In this document: positions 6,581-13,371 of the stretch, piece by piece
Position numbering within the stretch: the stretch's first letter is position 1
How the letters are laid out: every line of letters begins with the position of its first letter
NCBI GenBank assembly: GCA_964401685.1
Contig: CAYNZH010000032.1
Coordinates: forward strand, 1-19,713
Direction: 5' to 3'
DNA from: DASRQK01 sp964401685
GTDB lineage: Bacteria; Bacteroidota; Bacteroidia; Sphingobacteriales; Sphingobacteriaceae
DNA: 19,713 bases
Made by a program: the position numbers and the translations under genes
Notes under the pieces: model-generated
The model's input: only the letters and a program-made list of their open reading frames with translations
The model's database searches: none
Told to the model about the DNA's origin: nothing

Positions 6581-7891
6581 CTACCGGGCTATTTCTATCC
6601 GGATCTTTCTTCCTTTGAGTTTTTCGTCGGCAATCCGCATGAGTAAACGGTCGACTTTGTTTCTTTTCACTGCAGCGTAGGCCGAGCGATCCATTACTTC
6701 AATCAGGCCCAGGTCGTCTTTTGCCAGCTCTCCTTTTTTGAGGAGTAAACCCACAATGTCTACTTTGTTGATCTTTTCTTTCTTTCCAGCAGCGATATAT
6801 AGCGTCTGCCACTCGGTAGGACCCGGGAGTACGGGATTTGTGGGTATTTCTTCCGTTTCCGGTGTTTGTGCCAGGTTGTTCAAATAGCTTGGTTCCTCCC
6901 CGGTGGCCAAAAGTAAGTAGGAAGTACCGCTGGCGTGCATACGGGCGGTTCGTCCATTACGGTGCAGGAACGCTTCTTCGTTGTGGGGCAGTTGGTAGTG
7001 AATGACGTGCTCGATTTCCGGGATGTCTAGGCCGCGCGATGCGAGATCTGTAGTAACCAGAATATGATGACTGCCATTCCGGAATTTCAAAAGCGCTCGC
7101 TCTCTGTCGTCCTGTTCCATTCCCCCATGAAAGATGTCGTGTTCCAGCCCCCGATCCCAAAGCAAATCGCTGATGCGTTCAACAGCATCTCGATGATTGC
7201 AGAATATGAGGGTAGGTTCAGTGCCGATTTTACAGATCAAGGCAAACAGCGTATCCAATTTGTCGGCGGCCTCCGTGATCAGAATTTTCTGAGTGAGCTG
7301 AGGTCTGGACGCATCATCGACGAGATAGTTCAGATACTTTGCATTCCGGATTCCCGTAAAAGCGGGTATTTCCTCCATAGGGGTCGCGGACGTTAGCACG
7401 CGTTTCTGTACGGCGGAAAGTTGTTTGATGATAAATGCCATATCTTCTTGGAACCCAAGCTCCAGCGCTTTGTCAAATTCATCCAGGATCAAAGTGTGTA
7501 TTGCGGCTGTTTCGAAAGACTTTCGCCGGAGGTGATGTCCAAGCCGGCCGGGCGTTCCGATCAGTACCGCTGGTTGCTCAGAGAAATTGTTCATTTCCAC
7601 CGAAACCGAGTGGCCACCGTAGCTGCTATTTACCTTGAAACCGCTGCCCATCCTTTTAAATACCTGTTCGATTTGAAGGGCGAGTTCCCGCGAAGGAACA
7701 ATAATCAAGGCCTGTACCACAGGAAGATCTGCGTTTAGGGTAGCGAGCAGGGGCAGTAAAAACGCCAAAGTTTTTCCAGAGCCTGTCGGAGAAAGAAGCA
7801 CCAGATCCTGATCTTTGGGCACGTGCAGCGCAGCTTCCTGCATTTTATTTAGGGCTTCTATATTCAGCTTGAGGAGTGCTTCTTTGATCAT
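6581..7891 (-). CDS. DbpA-like DEAD-box RNA helicase
   Basis: This 436-residue ATP-dependent RNA helicase is probably a ribosome-assembly factor. The core motifs are complete: Q-motif region (KMQEAAL), Walker A SPTGSGKT (34-41), Ia PSRELALQ, Ib GTPGRLG, motif II DEFD (137-140), III SATP, IV LIFCNHRDAV, V TTDLASRGLDIP and VI HRNGRTAR. The C-terminal 75 residues (WQTLYIAAGKKEKINKVDIVGLLL ending KGRKIRIEIA) look like the DbpA RNA-binding domain, which in Escherichia coli DbpA recognises 23S rRNA hairpin 92. Motif II reads DEFD instead of DEAD; only the third, variable position differs, so activity is expected. It converges on the LytTR gene (7 bp apart) and is divergent from the Rieske gene, with 78 bp between. 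Confidence 0.93.
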   Translation of the reverse strand: MIKEALLKLNIEALNKMQEAALHVPKDQDLVLLSPTGSGKTLAFLLPLLATLNADLPVVQALIIVPSRELALQIEQVFKRMGSGFKVNSSYGGHSVSVEMNNFSEQPAVLIGTPGRLGHHLRRKSFETAAIHTLILDEFDKALELGFQEDMAFIIKQLSAVQKRVLTSATPMEEIPAFTGIRNAKYLNYLVDDASRPQLTQKILITEAADKLDTLFALICKIGTEPTLIFCNHRDAVERISDLLWDRGLEHDIFHGGMEQDDRERALLKFRNGSHHILVTTDLASRGLDIPEIEHVIHYQLPHNEEAFLHRNGRTARMHASGTSYLLLATGEEPSYLNNLAQTPETEEIPTNPVLPGPTEWQTLYIAAGKKEKINKVDIVGLLLKKGELAKDDLGLIEVMDRSAYAAVKRNKVDRLLMRIADEKLKGRKIRIEIAR

Positions 7892-7969
7892 TGGGTGTAA
7901 TTATTTAAAAATTTTTCACTAATATTGCTTATCGTCACGCACTGGGAAGTAAAGATAAGCAAATAAGCC

Positions 7970-8302
7970 ATGAAATGGATGCCATTGCCAAATAACGTCA
8001 TGCAGGGGCCGGACCGGATACGGAAAATTGAGCTCGGGGGAAAGACCATCTGCCTCATAAAGCAGGGAGACACACTGCACGCGACTTCGGCTAGATGTCC
8101 GCATGCAGGGGCAGATCTGTCCGCTGGTTGGTGCGAAAATGGCCGGCTTATCTGTCCGTACCATCGGCATGCGTTCGATCTCCAGAGCGGAAGGGGCGAC
8201 CCGGGCCAAGGCAACTTTGTTACTATTTACCCTGTTGAAAAACGGGAATCTGGCTGGTTTATAGGTATAAAGAAGAGTTGGCTAAAGCGATTGTTTAGTT
8301 AG
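7970..8302 (+). CDS. Small Rieske [2Fe-2S] protein
   Basis: This 110-residue soluble protein consists of a single Rieske domain. The cluster ligands are plain: C43-P-H45 (RCPHAG) and C62-P-Y-H65 (ICPYHRH), 17 residues between the pairs. GHAFD-like spacing continues as HAFDLQSG, and a C-terminal strand is GWFIGIKKS. The length fits a stand-alone ferredoxin-type Rieske protein, such as those serving small reductases or dioxygenases, but no partner reductase or oxygenase is adjacent. Its last 21 bases overlap the 3' end of the transporter gene on the opposite strand. ATG 7970 is the first in frame; ATG 7979 is an alternative. The redox partner is unknown. Confidence 0.9.
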   Translation: MKWMPLPNNVMQGPDRIRKIELGGKTICLIKQGDTLHATSARCPHAGADLSAGWCENGRLICPYHRHAFDLQSGRGDPGQGNFVTIYPVEKRESGWFIGIKKSWLKRLFS

Positions 8303-9220
8303 AATATTTGATGTAAGGAATAAAATGGGCAGTTCGATGAGCGGTCCAATCACCAAGGCCAGGGCAATCATTGGTTCCGCCGGAAAAACAGCTACCGCAA
8401 TAGCAAGGGCTATGGGTGAGTTTCTCGCCATCGTTACCATCACGAGACTGACCGTGTTCGCGTAATTGAATTTCAGCAGTTTACTGGCCCATAATGCTAG
8501 GAAAAAGGTGACAACAAAAAAGATCAGAATGGGTACAAGCAGGAGCAGGATCACCTGAGGGTGTTCGGCTAGTGACTTGCCGTTTGAAGCAAACATAGCG
8601 CTTATGGCCAGCGCAAGAAATACAGTTTGTGATTTCTCAATAATGGTCAAAAACGAGCCGACCCTTCCGTTTTTTGCACCCATATATCGCCCGAGCATGG
8701 CCAGGGCAAAGGGCAGCACCAACACCAGCACAATCCCCTCGATAATTGGCGTCAGTGCGATGATTCCCGACTGACCGAAGAAAAGCAGGAGATAAAGAGG
8801 CAAAAGTAATACTTGAAACAACAGATTTAGAGGGAGAATAGTGGTCGATAAGGCCACATTTCCGTTTGCAATTCGCGTAAAAACAAGGTACCAGTCCGTA
8901 CAGGGAGTGACCATCAGCATGACAAACCCAATCCAAAGTGGGAGGTAGGTACTGAGAAAAACTGCCCCCAAGCCATAAGCCAAAATCGGGGTCCAAACAA
9001 AATTAAAAACTATACTGACGATGAAGAATATTCTTTGGCGAAGGGAACTTCTTAGCTCTTTGGTGTCAATCCCCAAAAACAAACCGAAGAGCATGAGCAT
9101 GAGGAAGGGCATAATGAGCTTCCCGGCGGTCTCGGCAAGGGGGTCGCTTTCACCCAAGGCCAGCCCCACTAGAATAGAAAATACAATTATAAGGGTCTGA
9201 TAGCTATGTGTTTTGGTCAT
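8282..9220 (-). CDS. ArsB/Acr3-like transporter of the bile acid:sodium symporter superfamily
   Basis: This 312-residue inner-membrane protein has about ten hydrophobic segments, starting with YQTLIIVFSILVGLALG. The segment MLMVTPCTDWYLVFTRIANG resembles the Cys-containing signature of the arsenical-resistance (COG0798-type) branch of the superfamily, where a Cys in the fourth helix matters for arsenite efflux. NSPIALAIAVAVFP near the C-terminus is the second family signature. No arsR or arsC neighbour is present, so arsenite export is not proven and an organic anion is possible. Its ATG directly abuts the stop of the DUF488 gene (0 bp), so translation is probably coupled. The 3' end overlaps the convergent Rieske gene by 21 bp. 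Confidence 0.85.
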   Translation of the reverse strand: MTKTHSYQTLIIVFSILVGLALGESDPLAETAGKLIMPFLMLMLFGLFLGIDTKELRSSLRQRIFFIVSIVFNFVWTPILAYGLGAVFLSTYLPLWIGFVMLMVTPCTDWYLVFTRIANGNVALSTTILPLNLLFQVLLLPLYLLLFFGQSGIIALTPIIEGIVLVLVLPFALAMLGRYMGAKNGRVGSFLTIIEKSQTVFLALAISAMFASNGKSLAEHPQVILLLLVPILIFFVVTFFLALWASKLLKFNYANTVSLVMVTMARNSPIALAIAVAVFPAEPMIALALVIGPLIELPILFLTSNILTKQSL

Positions 9221-9772
9221 TTAATCTTCGGGATTGTTGTAGGACAATACACCGTCAGTTACCTGTGCTGGGCTCGTATAGGGATGGCGGTCAAATTTAT
9301 TTTCGGCCATGATGTGATGGACCTCCCATCCCCTTGCTTTGAGATAATCAGAAACTAACGCCCGATGGCAGCGCCACCATACGGCTTCCGAGCACATAAA
9401 TGCTGTTGGCGCTTGCATCGCGAGGGACTCCAATTGGTGCACGGCGTTGGAGAATTCTGTCGATTCCATATAATTGGCATACGCTTGGAAGGAAACATTA
9501 CGCCAGCGGCTTCTGGAAATATCCCCAATGACCTTTCGCCTTCCACCCAGGTTCTCCATGTGCAGATAGGTCACTTCGGCGGCCGCTAATTCTGATATTA
9601 AATTGTCTTGATTAAAATGTGGAAATTTCCTCGAACCTGGAAACCGTCTTACATCAACAAGATTTTGGATCTGGAACGCACGAAGCATCTTTAGGAATTC
9701 ATCCCAACTGCGTGTGGAATGCCCGATGGTGTAAATGGTTCCCTGCGAATCCTCGACTTTGTGCCCCTCCAT
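9221..9772 (-). CDS. DUF488 family protein
   Basis: This 183-residue cytoplasmic protein has all the usual DUF488 landmarks: IYTIGHSTRS near the N-terminus, LVDVRRFPGSRKFPHFN, YLHMENLGGRRK, FQAYANYM, and a late MCSEAVWWRCHRALVSDYL with the conserved Cys/Glu/Cys-His-Arg pattern. The family function is not established, although the Cys-Glu and Cys-His-Arg motif suggests an enzyme. It is the third gene of a - strand run, 10 bp after the VOC gene and directly abutting the transporter gene, so co-transcription is very likely. The start at 9772 gives a slightly longer N-terminus (MEGHKVEDSQG) than the conserved core needs. Confidence 0.9.
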   Translation of the reverse strand: MEGHKVEDSQGTIYTIGHSTRSWDEFLKMLRAFQIQNLVDVRRFPGSRKFPHFNQDNLISELAAAEVTYLHMENLGGRRKVIGDISRSRWRNVSFQAYANYMESTEFSNAVHQLESLAMQAPTAFMCSEAVWWRCHRALVSDYLKARGWEVHHIMAENKFDRHPYTSPAQVTDGVLSYNNPED

Positions 9773-9782
9773 ACATCATACT

Positions 9783-10253
9783 TTACTGCAAATTCAGTTG
9801 CCACGAAACACCGAAACGGTCGATCACCCAGCCGAATTTTGTGCTGAATCCATAATTGTCCAAAGGCATTGCCACTTTGCCTTTTTCGGAGAGCCGGCCG
9901 AAAAGTCTCTGGATTTCCTCTTCGTGGTCACATTCAACATAATTCGAGACCGCAGGCGTAAAATCCCAATCATGAATTGGTGGGCTGTCACTACACATAA
10001 ATTTCTGCCCCTTCAACGTAAAAACAGCATTCATGATGGTTCCTTCGGTTCCAGGACCACCTGCTCCCCAGCGCTGTACAGCGATAATCTCCGAGTCGTC
10101 GAAAATTTCAACGTAAAAATTCATCGCTTCTTCAGCGTCGTTCTTTTGGAAGGTCAAAAATGTAAGGATTTTTTGTTCATTCTTCATAACATTGGAATCT
10201 GTATGCCCAAAGATAGAGATAAAAACAGCAAGTAGTACGGTAGTATATTTCAT
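9783..10253 (-). CDS. VOC / PhnB-like glyoxalase-fold protein
   Basis: This 156-residue protein carries the vicinal-oxygen-chelate fold of the PhnB/3-demethylubiquinone methyltransferase-like type: KILTFLTFQKNDAEEAMNFYVEIF, MNAVFTLKGQKFMCSDSP, and a C-terminal DNYGFSTKFGWVIDRFGVSWQL. The first 22 residues (MKYTTVLLAVFISIFGHTDS) are hydrophobic and look like a signal peptide, which is unusual for this family. The alternative start at 10187 (MKNEQKIL) gives the standard cytoplasmic form. Neither start has a clear Shine-Dalgarno. The gene is 11 bp downstream of the DUF4180 fragment and 10 bp upstream of DUF488, so it belongs to the same run. Substrate unknown. Confidence 0.87.
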   Translation of the reverse strand: MKYTTVLLAVFISIFGHTDSNVMKNEQKILTFLTFQKNDAEEAMNFYVEIFDDSEIIAVQRWGAGGPGTEGTIMNAVFTLKGQKFMCSDSPPIHDWDFTPAVSNYVECDHEEEIQRLFGRLSEKGKVAMPLDNYGFSTKFGWVIDRFGVSWQLNLQ

Positions 10254-10264
10254 AATCGTCTATA

Positions 10265-10437
10265 TTATAGCGCGTCACTAAGGTCGGAGACAAAATTGAC
10301 ATGCGTACCCTGGTTGCATTCGTGGATAAAATCCTCGAGGCTTTTACTTGTGAATGATGCAAAATCGCCCACAATTGCCAGTTTCATCCGGTAATTAGAA
10401 AATTTTTGAAGGATTTCACCGGCCATTCCGCTTTTTA
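10265..10437 (-). CDS. DUF4180 protein, C-terminal fragment cut by the assembly gap
   Basis: Reading the - strand out of the gap, a frame of 57 codons ends at TAA (10265-10267). It contains SGMAGEILQKFSNYRMKLAI followed by VGDFASFTSKSLEDF, then a Cys-Asn-Gln-Gly stretch and HVNFVSDLSDAL. This matches the C-terminal half of DUF4180 as I know the family (AGEILQKF; AIVGDF..YTSKSL.DFI). The fragment has no start because the N-terminal half lies in the Ns. DUF4180 proteins are about 120 residues, so about 60 residues are missing. Its stop is 11 bp before the VOC gene start on the same strand, so it is probably the first gene of the DUF4180-VOC-DUF488-transporter run. Function of the family is unknown. 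Confidence 0.82.
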
Positions 10438-10537
10438 NNNNNNNNNNNNNNNNNNNNNNNNNNNNNNNNNNNNNNNNNNNNNNNNNNNNNNNNNNNNNNN
10501 NNNNNNNNNNNNNNNNNNNNNNNNNNNNNNNNNNNNN
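10438..10537. other. Assembly gap (100 Ns)
   Basis: Exactly 100 Ns join two contigs, which usually means a gap of unknown size. It breaks the 3' end of the degenerate helicase gene and the 5' part of the DUF4180 gene. Frames that read across it are artefacts. Confidence 0.98.
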
Positions 10538-11577
10538 ACCTCTTCATTTGAGGTTTTAAGGATATGCTGCATGAACGCATTTCTATTTTCCGGGAGCTCA
10601 AAGTAAAATAAAAAAGGAATTCCGCTCAAGTCAATATCGGGTGTGTTTTCATGAGCAACAATGAGTAGCCTACTGGCCGCGGAGTTTTTGAATTCAGCGA
10701 TGTCATCAAAGCCAGCTTCATCATGGAATAGCGGATGCAACACGGCGACTTCGCCATTTTTTGCATGTAGACTTTCACTGAGTTTTTGTGCCGTTAGTCG
10801 CGTATTTACAAATACCACAACCTTGTCAAAGAGATCACTGTCTCGCATGAGGAGATTCAGTAAGTTGATCTTCGTAGTGAAGTTCGGCACATGATACAGC
10901 AAAAGCTCATGTGTTTCTACGGTTTTTTCCTGTTGCTCCTCCACCTCAATCAGCGTCGCAAACGGCATAAATACGTCTATCATCAGGTGCAGTTTTTCAT
11001 GCTCAACCGTACTAAATGTGAGGTATTGGACCTTTCCGCAACTTTGTGCCAGCTCCCTTACACGTGTCTGCATGCCTTGCTTGACGATTTCTTCGGCATC
11101 ATCAATGATAAATGTCTGAATACGATTCAGATTTAGACCCAACTTGAGATACACTGCACGGGCCCGATTCGGCGTTGCGACGACGATATCCACCCCGCGA
11201 ACCAAACCTTCGATCTCCTCTTCCATATTTCCGCTCGATTTAAGGCCCATGATAGCCAGGTTCTTATTCCTGCTAATGGTCAGAAAACGATCTACTATCT
11301 CTCCAATCCTTTCGTCATTGGGCGCTAAAATCAAAACTTTTGGCGCTTCGTCATCCGAATGTTTTAATCGCATCAATACGCCTAGAACATAACTCGTCGT
11401 TTTCCCCGCTCCTTCGGGTGCAATGCCAATAAGACTATGTCCACCCATAATTCGGGAGACCGATTTTAACTGAAATTCTGTAGGTGTAATGTACCCCAAA
11501 TCAATCATTGACCCATGAAGACGCTTGCTAAGTTTTAATTTTTCTAAAGACACCGTTGAGTTTTTAAAGAATACCAA
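10538..11577 (-). CDS. Degenerate DEAD-box helicase-like protein, 3' end lost in gap
   Basis: The first 346 residues of a superfamily-2 helicase-like protein are visible. The Q-motif region (ITPTEFQLKSV) and Walker A APEGAGKT (53-60) are intact, and Ib reads ATPNRAR. Other motifs are eroded: motif II is DDAE (159-162), with Asp where DEAD-box enzymes have the catalytic Glu; motif III is FST instead of SAT; motif V (normally TD.A.RG.D) reads VAHENTPDIDLSG; and at the place of HRxGRxxR, the arginine-finger motif, I see MQHILKTSNEE. ATP may still bind, but unwinding is doubtful. I believe similar proteins occur in related genomes, so this looks like a conserved variant and not a dying gene. It is divergent from the histidine kinase. 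The C-terminus runs into the Ns after about 346 residues. Confidence 0.85.
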
Positions 11578-11652
11578 GTCACAAAGTTAGCCAAAAAATA
11601 ATTGGGATCGTTACAACACCAGTTTCTGTTTAAAACGCTATATTTTCTAACG

Positions 11653-11674
11653 CAAACAGTTCCTTTACTGTTTG
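11653..11674. promoter_or_regulatory. Perfect 8-bp inverted repeat upstream of the histidine kinase (candidate operator)
   Basis: CAAACAGT (11653-11660) and ACTGTTTG (11667-11674) are perfect inverted copies around TCCTTT. The site lies about 28 bp upstream of the candidate -7 box of the kinase operon and has no T-tract. No gene ends here, so an operator is more likely than a terminator. A chance occurrence is possible. Confidence 0.35.
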
Positions 11675-11709
11675 ATTGTTCTTCATTCGCTATTATTGTA
11701 ATAAGTTTG
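11675..11709 (+). promoter_or_regulatory. Candidate promoter of the kinase/regulator operon
   Basis: TAAGTTTG at 11702-11709 is a perfect match to the Bacteroidota -7 consensus TAnnTTTG and would give a leader of about 14 nt to the ATG at 11730. The nearest upstream element, ATTG at 11675-11678, is 23 bp away, longer than the usual 19-21, so the call is moderate. The rest of 11578-11729 holds no gene. Confidence 0.4.
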
Positions 11710-11729
11710 ATGAAAATTCGGCATACACT

Positions 11730-13370
11730 ATGAAAAAGATAGTATTTATAATACTCAATTTTATAATTGCGTTGTCTGCGGTGAAAGCACAGAATAGTTT
11801 CAACTTCTCCCGCGTGTACAGTGCTGGAGGAAGATTAACCATGCATGTTGATAGCGCTGCAAAAAATGTCTATTATTTGATCAAATTTCCAAATCAACCC
11901 AACACTTCATTTAATTATTTGCCGAACGTCAACAACGTAAGTGTCCAAATGTATTTTCGAAAGACAGAGAATCCACAAAACCATCGGTACACCATTTTGG
12001 TCGATGATGAACCCATTGTGGTAAACAACCGGATCAGAAATGAGGAACTCCTGGATGTCGTCAGAAAAGATCACGAGTGGAAAGACGAAATACTTGATTC
12101 CACGACACTTGGTGTTTTTCCAGTAAAAGGCAAAACCATTACAGTACTAACTTATGACGTCCAAAGGCCACAGGATGTTCACAAAACTGTGTTTTACGGG
12201 AAGCCTATTCCGAAAGCGAAAATCGAAATCTTAGCAACGCGTTTTACAACTGAAAAAGGTGTTGACTACAGCCTTATAGCAGAGCCAACAGAAAGAATAG
12301 ATCTTACGTTTACTAAAAAAGACGACGAATTAACCATCGTAAAAGTCAGATCCGATATTGACTATCTCTACTCCACCTCCATAAAAGACAAGGAAACAGA
12401 GAAAATAATTTTTGAATCCACGTCATGGTTATATGGCGGCTATCTTAACGAAGCTGGTAATCTGTCACCATACGTAAAGATTGACAAAAGTATTTTCAAG
12501 AAATCCGGAGAGTATGAAATCATAATTCAGCCATTGATACGATGGGAAGGATATAAAAATGGTATGGCAAATTACGATATTTCACCCCAAGAAATACAAA
12601 AATATACGGCCATATATACCCTCGCAATTACGGTAGATCAAGAGAACTATACCAAACAGGAACTTTTATCCTTTACACTTACCGTTGTGTTTTCTATCGG
12701 ATTAGTTTTTCTGGTTGTGCTCTACTTTATTAGAAAAAGAAACAGGAAAATGCTGGCTGAAAAAGAACAACAAAAAAACATGGCAAAGCTTCAGCTTAAC
12801 TCCATTCGATCCCAATTGAACCCTCATTTTTTGTTTAATGCCCTTTCCGGGATTCAAAATTTGATAAACCAAAACGAGATAGACCATGCGAACAAGTACC
12901 TTACCAAATTTGCCCGTTTAACACGCAATGTGCTGAGGAATGAGGAGCTCGTTAGTCTATCACAGGAAAAAGCCTTACTTGATGATTATTTACAAATGGA
13001 ACAGTTGCGATTTGGTTTTCAGTATGAAATACATCACTCTGCAGACTTAGATCTGGATAACATAGAAATACCAAGTATGCTGTTGCAGCCATTTGTTGAA
13101 AATGCGGTGAAACATGGCATATCACAAAGAGCTACTGCTGGAAAAATTAAAATTGAATTTATTCAACAAGCAAATGATTTGGTATTGATTATTGCGGATA
13201 ATGGAAATGGATTTGACACCGGAAAAAAGAACAGGGGATTGGGACTTCAATTAAGCGACAACAGAATTGGGTTGTTAAATAGTATTTATAAAGAAAATAG
13301 CTTTATCTTAGCAATACAATCATCCAGTGACGGCACTGAAATAGGCTTAACTTTAGCGGATTGGTTATAA
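11730..13370 (+). CDS. LytS/YehU-type sensor histidine kinase with a large extracytoplasmic domain
   Basis: This 546-residue membrane kinase starts with a signal peptide (MKKIVFIILNFIIALSAVKAQ). A beta-rich extracytoplasmic domain (about 22-312) that I do not recognise follows, then one membrane helix at about 315-337 (FTLTVVFSIGLVFLVVLYFI), a short basic coiled-coil-like linker, and a His_kinase domain with H366 in QLNPHFLFNALSGIQNL. The N-box is LLQPFVENAVKHG, with ATP-lid motifs ADNGNGFD and RGLGLQLSDNRI. The frame is open 18 codons further upstream, but ATG 11730 begins a clean signal peptide and is the likely start. The regulator ATG lies one base after its stop, so the two are one operon. 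The gene is clearly more AT-rich than its neighbours. It should phosphorylate the downstream LytTR regulator. The signal sensed is unknown. Confidence 0.92.
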   Translation: MKKIVFIILNFIIALSAVKAQNSFNFSRVYSAGGRLTMHVDSAAKNVYYLIKFPNQPNTSFNYLPNVNNVSVQMYFRKTENPQNHRYTILVDDEPIVVNNRIRNEELLDVVRKDHEWKDEILDSTTLGVFPVKGKTITVLTYDVQRPQDVHKTVFYGKPIPKAKIEILATRFTTEKGVDYSLIAEPTERIDLTFTKKDDELTIVKVRSDIDYLYSTSIKDKETEKIIFESTSWLYGGYLNEAGNLSPYVKIDKSIFKKSGEYEIIIQPLIRWEGYKNGMANYDISPQEIQKYTAIYTLAITVDQENYTKQELLSFTLTVVFSIGLVFLVVLYFIRKRNRKMLAEKEQQKNMAKLQLNSIRSQLNPHFLFNALSGIQNLINQNEIDHANKYLTKFARLTRNVLRNEELVSLSQEKALLDDYLQMEQLRFGFQYEIHHSADLDLDNIEIPSMLLQPFVENAVKHGISQRATAGKIKIEFIQQANDLVLIIADNGNGFDTGKKNRGLGLQLSDNRIGLLNSIYKENSFILAIQSSSDGTEIGLTLADWL

Positions 13371-13371
13371 A

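Noticed and set aside
10538..10554. ACCTC-TTCATTT-GAGGT inverted repeat at the gap edge as a cause of the assembly break
   Set aside because: It is a 5-bp repeat within coding sequence of the helicase-like gene, too short to stop assembly.
10406..10606. Open frames on both strands that read through the Ns
   Set aside because: They exist only because Ns do not encode stops. The real genes here are the helicase-like 3' part and the DUF4180 fragment, both on the - strand.
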